A program made the position numbers and the translations under genes. The notes under the pieces are model-generated. The model made no database searches. It worked only from the letters and a program-made list of their open reading frames with translations, and was not told the origin of the DNA. From the NCBI RefSeq assembly GCF_003122385.1, contig NZ_CP029255.1, positions 1,860,001 through 1,924,000 of the forward strand: a DNA stretch of 64,000 nucleotides. Direction: 5' to 3'. Positions 1 through 9,449 of the stretch are shown in pieces (the stretch's first letter is position 1; each line of letters begins with the position of its first letter). This stretch comes from Flavobacterium crocinum. Its GTDB lineage: Bacteria; Bacteroidota; Bacteroidia; Flavobacteriales; Flavobacteriaceae.

Positions 1-2366
1 GAGCTTTAGTTGATTACGATTTTTCAAAAGCTTCTTTAATTGTATCTGTTGGTGCTGATTTCTTAGGAGACTGGCAAGGTGGAGGATATGATTCTGGATA
101 TGCAAAAGGACGTATTCCTCAAAATGGACAAATGTCTCGTCACTTCCAGTTTGAATCAAATATGACATTATCTGGAGCTGCTGCTGATAAGCGTGTTCCA
201 ATGACTACAGCTGCTCAAAAACAAGCTTTAGTTCAAATTTATAATATTATTGCAGGTGCTTCTGTTCCTGTGGCTTTAGAAGGAAATGCTAAAGCTGAAG
301 TAGTTAAAGCTGCACAACAGCTTAAAGCTGCCGGGTCAAAAGGAGTTTTAGTATCTGGAATTGAAGATAAAAATGCTCAATTATTAGTTTTAGCTATCAA
401 TCAAATATTGGCTAGTGAAGCTTTTAGTACTGCCGGAGCAAGACAAATTAGAAAAGGTTCTAATGCTGTTGTTTCACAGTTAATTAAAGATTTGAATGCA
501 GGAAGTGTTCATACTTTAATTATGAGTGGTGTAAATCCGGTTTATACATTAGCTGATTCAGAAGCTTTTGTTTCAGGATTGAAAAAAGTTAAAACTTCTG
601 TTGCTTTTGCATTAAAAGAAGATGAGACTGCATCAGTTGTAACAATTGCAGCTCCTGCTCCTCACTATTTAGAAGCATGGGGTGACGTTGAAATTACAAG
701 CGGTACTTATAGTTTAACACAGCCAACTATACGTCCTATCTTTAATACAAAACAATTTCAGGATGTTTTATTGTCGTTGAATGGTACTGCGGGTACTTTC
801 TATGATTATTTAAAAGTTAATTCTGCCGCTTACACTGCTGGATCTTCTTGGAATAAAGTATTACATGACGGTGTTGCTGTTGTTGGATTTGCTGCATTGT
901 CCGGAGGAGCTATTGATGCTGCTTCTGCTGCAAATGCGGTTGCAAAATCTAAATCTGCTGGAGAGTATGAATTAGTATTATACACTAAAACAGGTTTAGG
1001 AGACGGACAACATGCGAACAATCCTTGGTTACAAGAATTTCCTGATCCAATTACAAGAGTTTCTTGGGATAACTATGTTACTGTTTCAAATGCTGATGCT
1101 AAGAAAATCGGTTTATCTAATGAAATCGTTGCTAATGGTGGTTTAAATGGTAGTTATGCTACTATTACTACTGCTGATGGTGTTAAATTAGAAAATGTTC
1201 CGGTTATTGTTCAGCCAGGTCAGGCAGTAGGCACTATTGGTTTAGCTGTTGGTTATGGACGTAAAGCTTCTCTAAAAGAAGAAATGCAAGTAGGTTTAAA
1301 TGCTTACGCTTTATATAAAGGATTTAATGGAGTTCAGTCTGTATCTATCGTTAAAGCTGCTGGAGAACATGAGTTTGCTTGTGTTCAGGGGCAAAAAACG
1401 TTGATGGGTAGAGGAGATATCATTAAGGAAACTACTTTAAAAATATTTAATACTGAAGATGCAGAGCATTGGAATGAAAAACCAATGGTATCTTTAGATC
1501 ACCAGGAAGTGGAAGCGACTACAGTTGACCTTTGGGAATCATTTGATCGTACAACTGGTCACCACTTTAATCTTTCAATTGACTTAAATGCTTGTACCGG
1601 TTGTGGTGCTTGTGTTATTGCTTGTCATGCTGAAAACAACGTTCCTGTTGTTGGTAAAGCTGAAGTAAGAAGAAGCCGTGATATGCACTGGTTACGTATC
1701 GATAGATATTATTCTTCTGAAAGCACTTTTGAAGGTGATAATGAAAGAAAAGAAGGAATTGCTGGTTTATCTAGTTCATTGTCTACATTCAATGAAATGG
1801 AAAAACCTGGAGATAATCCACAAGTTGCATTCCAGCCAGTAATGTGTCAGCACTGTAATCACGCACCTTGTGAAACAGTTTGTCCGGTAGCTGCTACATC
1901 TCACGGTCGTCAGGGGCAAAACCACATGGCTTACAACAGATGTGTTGGTACTCGTTACTGTGCAAACAACTGTCCTTATAAAGTACGTCGTTTCAACTGG
2001 TTCTTGTACAACAAAAACAGCGAATTCGATTATCATATGAATGACGATTTAGGTCGTATGGTATTAAACCCAGACGTAAACGTTCGTTCTCGTGGAGTTA
2101 TGGAAAAATGTTCTTTCTGTATCCAAAGTACTCAAGCTGTAATTCTTCAGGCTAAGCGTGAAGGTAGAGTAGTAGCAAAAGATGAGTTCAACAATGCTTG
2201 TGCTTGTTCTGCAGCTTGTTCTTCCGGAGCTATGGTCTTTGGAGATGTAAATGATAAAGAGAGTGAAGTTGCGAAACTTGCTGAAAGCGAAAGAGCATAC
2301 CACTTATTAGAGCATGTTGGTACAAAACCAAATGTTTTCTATCATGTAAAAGTTAGAAATACTTAG
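1..2366 (+). CDS. actB: Alternative complex III subunit B (molybdopterin-like + Fe-S), 5' truncated
   Basis: The reading frame is open from the first bases (first full codon at 3), so the ATG at 132 is internal and the true start lies outside the window. The visible part is the end of a molybdopterin-oxidoreductase-like domain followed by an Fe-S domain. Cysteine motifs lie near 1592-1625 (CTGCGACVIAC), 1843-1885 (CQHCNHAPCETVC), 1939-1978 (CVGTRYCANNC) and 2107-2226. This layout is typical of ActB, the large periplasmic electron-transfer subunit of alternative complex III, which oxidises menaquinol and reduces a c-type cytochrome or the oxidase directly. The last cysteine cluster reads ACACSAACSSGA. 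actC follows after 34 bases. The identification is secure; only the N-terminus is missing. Confidence 0.93.
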   Translation, partial: ALVDYDFSKASLIVSVGADFLGDWQGGGYDSGYAKGRIPQNGQMSRHFQFESNMTLSGAAADKRVPMTTAAQKQALVQIYNIIAGASVPVALEGNAKAEVVKAAQQLKAAGSKGVLVSGIEDKNAQLLVLAINQILASEAFSTAGARQIRKGSNAVVSQLIKDLNAGSVHTLIMSGVNPVYTLADSEAFVSGLKKVKTSVAFALKEDETASVVTIAAPAPHYLEAWGDVEITSGTYSLTQPTIRPIFNTKQFQDVLLSLNGTAGTFYDYLKVNSAAYTAGSSWNKVLHDGVAVVGFAALSGGAIDAASAANAVAKSKSAGEYELVLYTKTGLGDGQHANNPWLQEFPDPITRVSWDNYVTVSNADAKKIGLSNEIVANGGLNGSYATITTADGVKLENVPVIVQPGQAVGTIGLAVGYGRKASLKEEMQVGLNAYALYKGFNGVQSVSIVKAAGEHEFACVQGQKTLMGRGDIIKETTLKIFNTEDAEHWNEKPMVSLDHQEVEATTVDLWESFDRTTGHHFNLSIDLNACTGCGACVIACHAENNVPVVGKAEVRRSRDMHWLRIDRYYSSESTFEGDNERKEGIAGLSSSLSTFNEMEKPGDNPQVAFQPVMCQHCNHAPCETVCPVAATSHGRQGQNHMAYNRCVGTRYCANNCPYKVRRFNWFLYNKNSEFDYHMNDDLGRMVLNPDVNVRSRGVMEKCSFCIQSTQAVILQAKREGRVVAKDEFNNACACSAACSSGAMVFGDVNDKESEVAKLAESERAYHLLEHVGTKPNVFYHVKVRNT

Positions 2367-2400
2367 TAAAATTATTAATTAAGAAACAATATAAAGGATT

Positions 2401-3804
2401 ATGTCGTCTCATTACGAAGCACCCATTAGAAAACCTTTAGTTATAGGTGATAAATCATATCACGATGTAACTGTAGATGTGGCAGCGCCTGTTGAAGGAC
2501 CTGCAAATAAACAATGGTGGATTGTATTTACAATCGCATTAGTAGCCTTCCTTTGGGGGTTAGGTTGTATAATTTACACCGTATCTACCGGTATCGGAAC
2601 ATGGGGATTAAATAAAACAGTTGGTTGGGCTTGGGATATCACTAACTTCGTTTGGTGGGTAGGTATTGGTCACGCCGGAACATTAATTTCTGCGGTATTA
2701 TTACTTTTCCGTCAACGTTGGAGAATGGCTATTAACCGTTCTGCGGAAGCAATGACTATCTTCTCAGTAGTTCAAGCAGGTCTATTTCCAATCATTCACA
2801 TGGGACGTCCATGGTTAGCATACTGGGTATTACCTATTCCAAACCAGTTTGGATCGCTTTGGGTAAACTTTAACTCGCCATTACTTTGGGACGTATTCGC
2901 AATTTCAACTTATCTTTCAGTATCGTTGGTTTTCTGGTGGACTGGTTTATTACCTGACTTCGCAATGCTTCGTGATAGAGCTATAACTCCATTCAACAAA
3001 AGAGTTTATTCTATCTTAAGTTTTGGTTGGAGCGGTAGAGCAAAAGACTGGCAGCGTTTTGAAGAAGTATCTTTAGTATTAGCTGGTTTGGCTACGCCTC
3101 TTGTACTTTCTGTACACACAATTGTATCTATGGACTTTGCTACTTCTGTAATTCCTGGATGGCATACAACAATTTTCCCTCCATACTTCGTTGCTGGAGC
3201 GGTATTCTCTGGATTCGCGATGGTAAATACATTGTTGATCGTTATGAGAAAAGTTTCTAATCTTGAAGCATACATTACATTGCAGCATATCGAGTTAATG
3301 AATATCATTATCATGATTACTGGATCTATTGTAGGTGTTGCTTACATCACTGAGTTATTCGTAGCTTGGTATTCAGGTGTAGAATATGAGCAATATGCAT
3401 TCTTAAACAGAGCTACCGGACCTTACTGGTGGGCATATTGGTCAATGATGACATGTAACGTATTCTCTCCTCAGTTCATGTGGTTCAAAAAATTAAGAAC
3501 TAGTATCATGTTCTCATTCATTATTTCGATTGTAGTAAACATCGGTATGTGGTTTGAAAGATTCGTAATTATTGTTACTTCTTTACATAGAGATTACCTT
3601 CCATCTTCTTGGACAATGTTCTCACCAACATTTGTTGATATCGGAATTTTCATTGGAACAATTGGTTTCTTCTTCGTATTGTTTTTACTATACTCTAGGA
3701 CATTCCCTGTAATTGCTCAGGCAGAGGTTAAAACAATTTTGAAAGGAACAGGAGATAATTATATTAGAGAAAGAGCAAACAGTAAAGATTCACATCATGA
3801 GTAA
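2401..3804 (+). CDS. actC: Alternative complex III subunit C, NrfD-like quinol-binding membrane protein
   Basis: The 467-residue product is a polytopic NrfD/PsrC-family protein with about ten hydrophobic segments, rich in Trp and aromatic residues. Its position directly between actB and actD, and motifs such as GIGHAGTLISA and GRPWLAYW, identify it as ActC, one of the two integral-membrane subunits that bind menaquinol. The hydrophilic N-terminus (about 35 residues) precedes the first membrane segment. Its end overlaps the start of actD by 8 bases, so the two are probably translationally coupled. It is normal in length and shows nothing unusual. Confidence 0.93.
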   Translation: MSSHYEAPIRKPLVIGDKSYHDVTVDVAAPVEGPANKQWWIVFTIALVAFLWGLGCIIYTVSTGIGTWGLNKTVGWAWDITNFVWWVGIGHAGTLISAVLLLFRQRWRMAINRSAEAMTIFSVVQAGLFPIIHMGRPWLAYWVLPIPNQFGSLWVNFNSPLLWDVFAISTYLSVSLVFWWTGLLPDFAMLRDRAITPFNKRVYSILSFGWSGRAKDWQRFEEVSLVLAGLATPLVLSVHTIVSMDFATSVIPGWHTTIFPPYFVAGAVFSGFAMVNTLLIVMRKVSNLEAYITLQHIELMNIIIMITGSIVGVAYITELFVAWYSGVEYEQYAFLNRATGPYWWAYWSMMTCNVFSPQFMWFKKLRTSIMFSFIISIVVNIGMWFERFVIIVTSLHRDYLPSSWTMFSPTFVDIGIFIGTIGFFFVLFLLYSRTFPVIAQAEVKTILKGTGDNYIRERANSKDSHHE

Positions 3805-4321
3805 TAAAGTTATATACGCCATTTATAATGACGATGACGTTTTGATGAGTGCAGTAAAGAAAACCAGAGCTGCTCATCATCATATTGAAGAGGTTTTTAC
3901 TCCGTTCCCGGTTCACGGATTGGATAAAGCCATGGGATTAGCACCAACAAGATTAGCAATATGTGCTTTTTTATATGGATGTGTTGGTATTTCTGTTGCT
4001 ACAACAATGATGAGTTACATCATGATTCATGACTGGCCACAAGATATTGGAGGTAAACCAAGTTTCAGTTTCATTCAGAATATGCCATCTTTCGTGCCTA
4101 TTATGTTTGAGATGACAGTATTTTTTGCTGCTCACTTAATGGTAATCACTTTTTATATGAGAAGTAGATTATGGCCTTTCAAAGAAGCTGAGAACCCAGA
4201 TGTGAGAACAACTGATGATCACTTCTTAATGGAAGTTGCAGTAAATGATAACGAAGCAGAATTAGTTTCTTTCTTTGAAGGAACTGGTGCTGTAGAAGTT
4301 AAAGTAATTGAAAAGAATTAA
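3797..4321 (+). CDS. actD: Alternative complex III subunit D (DUF3341)
   Basis: The 174-residue protein has a soluble N-terminal part containing a His cluster (AAHHHIEEVFTPFPVHG), two membrane segments (about residues 54-76 and 97-118) and a soluble acidic tail. This is the DUF3341 architecture of ActD, a small structural subunit of alternative complex III. The start overlaps the actC stop by 8 bases, and actE begins 8 bases after its stop. The assignment rests on family features plus its fixed position in the act operon. Confidence 0.9.
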   Translation: MSNKVIYAIYNDDDVLMSAVKKTRAAHHHIEEVFTPFPVHGLDKAMGLAPTRLAICAFLYGCVGISVATTMMSYIMIHDWPQDIGGKPSFSFIQNMPSFVPIMFEMTVFFAAHLMVITFYMRSRLWPFKEAENPDVRTTDDHFLMEVAVNDNEAELVSFFEGTGAVEVKVIEKN

Positions 4322-4329
4322 TTGTAGCT

Positions 4330-4875
4330 ATGAAAAAGATATATAAAATAACACTATTAGTTGGTTTAACTATTTTAGTTTCATCTTGCCACAATAATTC
4401 GGCACCAAACTATCAGTATTTCCCAAATATGTATGAGTCTGTAGCTTATGAGCCATATACAGAAGCTAAGATATTTAAGGGAGGAAAAGAAGGACAGCTT
4501 CCTGTTGCAGGAACTATAAATAGAGGTTTTGAACCTTATGAATACGAAAATTCTACTGCTGGTTACGAATTAGCAAAAGCTAATTTGAAATCACCTTTGA
4601 CAGAAGAAGAAAGAAATTCTGGAAAAGGTAAAGAACTTTTCGAAATTTACTGTATCAGCTGCCATGGTGCAACTGGTAACGGTAAAGGTAAATTGGTTGA
4701 AAGAGAAAAATTTCTTGGAGTACCTAGCTATAAAGACAGAGTTATCACTGAAGGAAGTATCTTTCATGTTGAGACTTATGGTTTAAATGCAATGGGTTCA
4801 CATGCAAATCAATTAAGTGCTCACGAACGTTGGTTAGTTGCTGACTATGTTCTGAAACTAAAAAGCCAATTATAA
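4330..4875 (+). CDS. actE: Alternative complex III subunit E, monoheme cytochrome c lipoprotein
   Basis: The 181-residue product starts with a lipoprotein signal ending in the lipobox VSSC (Cys20), so it should be anchored to the membrane by lipid. A single c-type heme site, Cys108-Ile-Ser-Cys111-His112, is followed by a plausible distal ligand, Met155 (NAMGSH). This matches ActE, the monoheme cytochrome that takes electrons from the Fe-S subunit and passes them towards the oxidase. It lies between actD and actF with spacing of a few bases. Confidence 0.93.
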   Translation: MKKIYKITLLVGLTILVSSCHNNSAPNYQYFPNMYESVAYEPYTEAKIFKGGKEGQLPVAGTINRGFEPYEYENSTAGYELAKANLKSPLTEEERNSGKGKELFEIYCISCHGATGNGKGKLVEREKFLGVPSYKDRVITEGSIFHVETYGLNAMGSHANQLSAHERWLVADYVLKLKSQL

Positions 4876-4902
4876 TTGTTGAACAAACTGATCGTAATAG
4901 AT

Positions 4903-6297
4903 ATGTACACATTTTCAAGTAAATTAAAAACTTTTTCTATCATCTTAATGGCCGTTGGTTTATTAGGAATTGGGTATGGTTTTTTAAGTGCGCCAAAAGA
5001 TATTCAAGAAGTTGAAAAAATACTAGCTGCAGATGAACATGGTTCTCATGGTGCTGCACATGAAGAGAAAGCGGAGGCATCTCACAAAGAGGCAGGTCAT
5101 CATGAAGCTGCTGAAGCATCACATGATGCTCATAAAACAGGAGCACATGCTGAAGTTTCTGGTGCTAATGAGCATGAAAAACATTTAGAGCATGTATTGC
5201 ACCAATTACAAAACAAACCTTGGTCTGCAGTATATGTAGCTTGTATCTTCTTTTTACTGCTTTCAATGGGGGTTTTAGCATTTTATGCTATTCAACAGGT
5301 TGCTCAGGCAGGTTGGTCTCCAGTATTATTTAGGGTAATGCAAGGTATTACAGCTTATTTACCAGCAGGATCTGTAGTTTTCTTTGTTATTTTAGTTTTA
5401 TGCGGATTACATTTTAATCACATATTTGTATGGTTAGGTGAAGGTGTAACAGATCCTAAAAGTGCAAATTATGACGCAATCATTGCTGGAAAATCAGGAT
5501 ATTTAAATTTCCCTTTCTGGATTGTAAGAGCTTTTATCTTTTTATTAGGATGGAATATTTACCGTCATTTTTCTAGAAAAAACTGTTTAGCTCAAGATGA
5601 GGCTAATGATGATCTTTACTACAAAAAGAATTTTAAAGCTTCTGCAGGATTCTTAGTATTCTTTATTGTTTCTGAGTCTATCATGGCTTGGGATTGGATT
5701 ATGTCTTTTGATCCACACTGGTTCAGTACTTTATTTGCTTGGTATGTATTCGCATCTTTCTTTGTAAGTGGTATCACAACTATAGCTTTAGTTACTATTT
5801 ACTTAAAATCTAAAGGATATTTAGAGTATGTAAATAATAGCCATATTCACGATTTAGCTAAATTTATGTTTGGTATCAGTGTATTCTGGACTTATTTATG
5901 GTTTTCTCAATTCATGTTGATCTGGTATGCTAACATTCCGGAGGAGGTAACTTATTTTGTGACAAGAATTCAATTATATAACCTTCCTTTCTTTGGAGCG
6001 GTTGTTATGAACTTTGTTTTCCCATTATTAATATTAATCAATACAGATTTCAAACGTCTTAACTGGGTTGTTGTAATGGCAGGTATTGTGATATTATTAG
6101 GTCATTATGTTGATTTCTTTAATATGATTATGCCGGGTACAGTTGGAGACAAATGGTTTATTGGAGTTCCTGAAATTGCATCGATTCTTTTCTTCTTAGG
6201 TCTATTTATATTTGTTGTATTTACTGCATTAACTAAATCTCCTTTGCTTGCAAAAAGAAATCCTTTCATCGAAGAAAGTAAACATTTTCATTATTAA
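4903..6297 (+). CDS. actF: Alternative complex III subunit F, membrane protein with His-rich loop
   Basis: The product is a polytopic membrane protein of about 464 residues with roughly ten hydrophobic segments, matching ActF, the second quinol-binding-type membrane subunit of alternative complex III. The frame stays open upstream to a TTG at 4876, directly after the actE stop, but the ATG at 4903 gives the natural start just before the first membrane helix. After that helix comes a periplasmic segment of about 65 residues unusually rich in His, Ala and Glu (roughly 5030-5210), which could bind metal. Motifs such as AWDWIMSFDPHWFST are typical of the family. Confidence 0.9.
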   Translation: MYTFSSKLKTFSIILMAVGLLGIGYGFLSAPKDIQEVEKILAADEHGSHGAAHEEKAEASHKEAGHHEAAEASHDAHKTGAHAEVSGANEHEKHLEHVLHQLQNKPWSAVYVACIFFLLLSMGVLAFYAIQQVAQAGWSPVLFRVMQGITAYLPAGSVVFFVILVLCGLHFNHIFVWLGEGVTDPKSANYDAIIAGKSGYLNFPFWIVRAFIFLLGWNIYRHFSRKNCLAQDEANDDLYYKKNFKASAGFLVFFIVSESIMAWDWIMSFDPHWFSTLFAWYVFASFFVSGITTIALVTIYLKSKGYLEYVNNSHIHDLAKFMFGISVFWTYLWFSQFMLIWYANIPEEVTYFVTRIQLYNLPFFGAVVMNFVFPLLILINTDFKRLNWVVVMAGIVILLGHYVDFFNMIMPGTVGDKWFIGVPEIASILFFLGLFIFVVFTALTKSPLLAKRNPFIEESKHFHY

Positions 6298-6316
6298 TAT
6301 TTAAAGAAGTAAACAG

Positions 6317-7507
6317 ATGACAAGTTTGTTGGTAATTATAGTTTTAGTTTTATTAGCGGTTGCATTATGGCAATTGACCAAGATATTTGATCTTACTCAG
6401 GTAGGAGCATCTTCGGACGATTCTCAGGTTGCATCAGATAATGACAATAACATTCAGGGATATATTATGTTTGGCTTTTTAGCTTTCATTTATATATTTA
6501 CTATTTATGGTTTACTAAAATGGGGTGATTTGCCGCTTCATACTCCAGCTTCGGAGCATGGTAGTTTAGTTGATAGTTTAATGAATATTACTTGGGTTTT
6601 GATCTTTACAGTTCAAGTTATTACTCAAGGTTTATTATATTGGTTTTCTTTTAAATACAAAGGAAATAAAGATAAAAAAGCATTATTCTTCGCGGATAGT
6701 AATAAATTAGAAGCAATTTGGAGTATTATTCCATCTGTTGTTTTAGCATGTTTGATTCTTTATGGATTGTATGCATGGAATAATATTATGTTCGTTGATA
6801 AAGACGAAGATGTTATCGAAATTGAATTGTATGCACAACAATTTAAGTGGACAGCAAGATATGCAGGTCAGGATAATGTTTTAGGTAAAGCTAACGTACG
6901 TTTGATTGAAGGAGTAAATACATTAGGTGTTGATATGTCTGATAAAAATGCTCAGGATGATATCGTAGTTACAGAATTGCATATTCCTAAAGGTAAAAAA
7001 GTACACTTTAAAATGCGTTCTCAGGATGTATTGCACTCAGCTTATTTTCCACATTTTAGAGCACAAATGAACTGTGTTCCTGGTATGGTTACTGAATTTG
7101 CTTTTGTTCCTACTTATACAACTTCTGAGTACAGAGAGTTACCATTTATGGTTGAAAAAGTTGCAAGAATCAATAAGCTTAGAGCAGAAAAAAGTGTTGA
7201 ATTAGTTGCAAAAGGAGGAACAGCTTTAGATCCTTATACATTTGATTATTTATTATTATGTAATAAAATTTGTGGGGCTTCTCACTACAACATGCAAATG
7301 AAAGTAGTTGTAGATACTCCTGAAGATTATAAAAAATGGTTAAGTGAGAAAACTACTTTAGCTCAGGATATTGCAGCGGCAAAAGCTGCTGAAAAACCAG
7401 CTGAAGGAGCTGCACCAACTACAGATTCTACTGCTAAAGTAATCGACACAGTTAAAGCTGTTGTAGATACTGTTAAAACAGCTGTAGCTAAAGTTGCAAT
7501 GAAATAA
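6317..7507 (+). CDS. coxB: Cytochrome c oxidase subunit II
   Basis: This 396-residue protein has three N-terminal hydrophobic segments (about 1-20, 48-68, 90-115), one more near 138-158, and a periplasmic cupredoxin domain. The CuA site is complete: His240 (DVLHSAYF), Cys315, Cys319, His323 and Met326 (CNKICGASHYNM). The usual Glu in the CxExC loop is Lys317; in CuA that residue acts through its backbone, so function is not excluded. There is no fused cytochrome c domain. The C-terminus is a low-complexity Ala/Lys/Thr tail. It lies 19 bases after actF, so alternative complex III and the oxidase are co-transcribed. Confidence 0.95.
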   Translation: MTSLLVIIVLVLLAVALWQLTKIFDLTQVGASSDDSQVASDNDNNIQGYIMFGFLAFIYIFTIYGLLKWGDLPLHTPASEHGSLVDSLMNITWVLIFTVQVITQGLLYWFSFKYKGNKDKKALFFADSNKLEAIWSIIPSVVLACLILYGLYAWNNIMFVDKDEDVIEIELYAQQFKWTARYAGQDNVLGKANVRLIEGVNTLGVDMSDKNAQDDIVVTELHIPKGKKVHFKMRSQDVLHSAYFPHFRAQMNCVPGMVTEFAFVPTYTTSEYRELPFMVEKVARINKLRAEKSVELVAKGGTALDPYTFDYLLLCNKICGASHYNMQMKVVVDTPEDYKKWLSEKTTLAQDIAAAKAAEKPAEGAAPTTDSTAKVIDTVKAVVDTVKTAVAKVAMK

Positions 7508-7537
7508 TATTATTAAGAAAATTTAAAGTATACATAT

Positions 7538-9340
7538 ATGTCAGCAGAAGCGCACGATCACGATCACGGACACGATCACGAGCACGAACATCATCATAAA
7601 GACACGTTCATTACTAAATATATTTTTAGTATTGATCACAAAATGATTGCTAAACAATACTTGATTACTGGTATTGTTATGGGAGTAATTGGTATTGCAA
7701 TGTCCTTGCTTTTCAGAATGCAATTGGCGTGGCCAGAAGAGTCTTTTAAGATATTTAATGTTTTATTAGGAGATAAATTTGCACCTGATGGTGTAATGGC
7801 AAATGATATTTATTTAGCTTTAGTTACTATTCACGGTACCATCATGGTATTCTTTGTACTGACGGCTGGTTTGAGTGGAACTTTTAGTAACTTACTTATT
7901 CCACTTCAGATTGGAGCAAGAGATATGGCTTCGGGATTCATGAATATGATTTCTTACTGGTTATTTTTCTTATCAGCTGTTGTAATGTTATGTTCTTTAT
8001 TTGTTGAAGCTGGTCCAGCTTCTGCAGGATGGACAATTTACCCTCCATTAAGTGCTTTGCCACAAGCGATTCCTGGATCAGGAACTGGTATGACTTTATG
8101 GTTAGTATCTATGGCTATTTTTATCGCATCTTCTTTGATGGGATCTTTAAATTATATTGTTACTGTTCTTAACTTAAGAACTAAAGGAATGTCTATGACT
8201 AGACTTCCACTTACAATCTGGACATTTTTCGTAACAGCTATTATTGGTGTTATTTCATTCCCAGTATTATTATCTGCTGCATTATTATTAATCTTCGATA
8301 GAAGTTTTGGTACTTCATTCTTCTTATCAGATATTTATATTGCAGGAGAAGTTTTACACTACCAAGGAGGTTCTCCAGTATTGTTTGAACACTTATTCTG
8401 GTTCTTAGGACACCCTGAGGTTTACATTGTAATCTTACCAGCGATGGGTCTTGTTTCTGAAATTATGGCTACGAATTCTCGTAAACCAATCTTCGGATAT
8501 AGAGCGATGATTATGTCAGTTCTTGCAATTGCATTCTTATCAACTATCGTATGGGGTCACCACATGTTTATTTCTGGTATGAATCCTTTCTTAGGATCTG
8601 TATTTACCTTTACAACTTTATTAATTGCAATTCCTTCTGCTGTAAAAGCATTTAACTGGATTACAACTTTATGGAAAGGTAACTTACAATTTAATCCTGC
8701 AATGTTGTTCTCTATTGGAATGGTTTCTACTTTCATTACTGGAGGTTTAACGGGAATCATTTTAGGAGATAGTACTTTGGATATTAACGTTCATGATACT
8801 TACTTCGTAATTGCTCACTTTCACTTAGTAATGGGTATCTCTGCACTTTATGGAATGTTTGCTGGTATTTACCACTGGTTCCCTAAAATGTACGGAAGAA
8901 TGTTAAACAAAAACTTAGGTTATATCCACTTCTGGGTAACTGCAGTTTGTGCTTATGGAGTTTTCTTCCCAATGCACTTTATCGGATTAGCCGGTTTACC
9001 AAGACGTTACTATACAAATACTAACTTCCCATTATTTGATGATTTACAAAACGTGAATGTTTTAATTACAACATTTGCTCTTGTAGGAGGTGCATTCCAG
9101 TTAGTATTCTTATACAACTTCTTTAGCAGTATTTTCTACGGTAAAAAAGCTGTTCAAAACCCATGGAGATCTACAACTTTAGAGTGGACTACTCCGGTTG
9201 AGCATATCCACGGAAACTGGCCAGGTGAAATTCCTCATGTATATCGTTGGCCGTATGACTATAGTAACCCAAATCATGATGTAGATTTTGTTCCTCAAAA
9301 TGTACCGATGAAAGAAGGTGAAGAAGTTTTGCACCACTAA
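7538..9340 (+). CDS. coxA: Cytochrome c oxidase subunit I, A-type heme-copper oxidase
   Basis: The 600-residue catalytic subunit carries all heme and CuB ligands: His99 (heme a), His292 (GHPEVYI), His341 and His342 (WGHHMF), His427 and His429 (HFHLVMG). Glu294 in the GHPEVY motif and the cross-linked Tyr296 identify an A1-type proton-pumping oxidase. The N-terminus (residues 3-23) is an alternating His/Asp/Glu stretch before the first helix, which may bind metal. It is the last gene of the act-cox operon and is followed 10 bases later by a strong terminator. Confidence 0.97.
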   Translation: MSAEAHDHDHGHDHEHEHHHKDTFITKYIFSIDHKMIAKQYLITGIVMGVIGIAMSLLFRMQLAWPEESFKIFNVLLGDKFAPDGVMANDIYLALVTIHGTIMVFFVLTAGLSGTFSNLLIPLQIGARDMASGFMNMISYWLFFLSAVVMLCSLFVEAGPASAGWTIYPPLSALPQAIPGSGTGMTLWLVSMAIFIASSLMGSLNYIVTVLNLRTKGMSMTRLPLTIWTFFVTAIIGVISFPVLLSAALLLIFDRSFGTSFFLSDIYIAGEVLHYQGGSPVLFEHLFWFLGHPEVYIVILPAMGLVSEIMATNSRKPIFGYRAMIMSVLAIAFLSTIVWGHHMFISGMNPFLGSVFTFTTLLIAIPSAVKAFNWITTLWKGNLQFNPAMLFSIGMVSTFITGGLTGIILGDSTLDINVHDTYFVIAHFHLVMGISALYGMFAGIYHWFPKMYGRMLNKNLGYIHFWVTAVCAYGVFFPMHFIGLAGLPRRYYTNTNFPLFDDLQNVNVLITTFALVGGAFQLVFLYNFFSSIFYGKKAVQNPWRSTTLEWTTPVEHIHGNWPGEIPHVYRWPYDYSNPNHDVDFVPQNVPMKEGEEVLHH

Positions 9341-9350
9341 AAATATTTTA

Positions 9351-9380
9351 AAAGACCGTCAGAGATGACGGTCTTTTTTA
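9351..9380 (+). terminator. Rho-independent terminator of the act-cox operon
   Basis: A perfect 10-bp stem (AAAGACCGTC at 9351-9360 with GACGGTCTTT at 9367-9376) with a 6-base loop is followed by a T run. It closes the respiratory operon. Confidence 0.9.
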
Positions 9381-9437
9381 TTTAGTTAAAGTTTTAAACG
9401 TTCATATTTACTATTTTAAAGAACTAATTACTTTCTA

Positions 9438-9445
9438 TATCTTTG
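9438..9445 (+). promoter_or_regulatory. Bacteroidota -7 promoter box before ruvB
   Basis: TATCTTTG matches the TAnnTTTG box of Bacteroidota sigma factor promoters and ends 4 bases before the ruvB ATG, so the transcript would have almost no leader. No clear -33 TTTG is visible. Confidence 0.5.
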
Positions 9446-9449
9446 TAGA

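Noticed and set aside
132..134. ATG at 132 as the start of actB
   Set aside because: The frame is open to the window edge and the upstream residues fit the molybdopterin-like domain, so it is an internal Met.
1776..2303. Two minus-strand frames inside actB
   Set aside because: Antisense shadows of a well-identified Fe-S protein.
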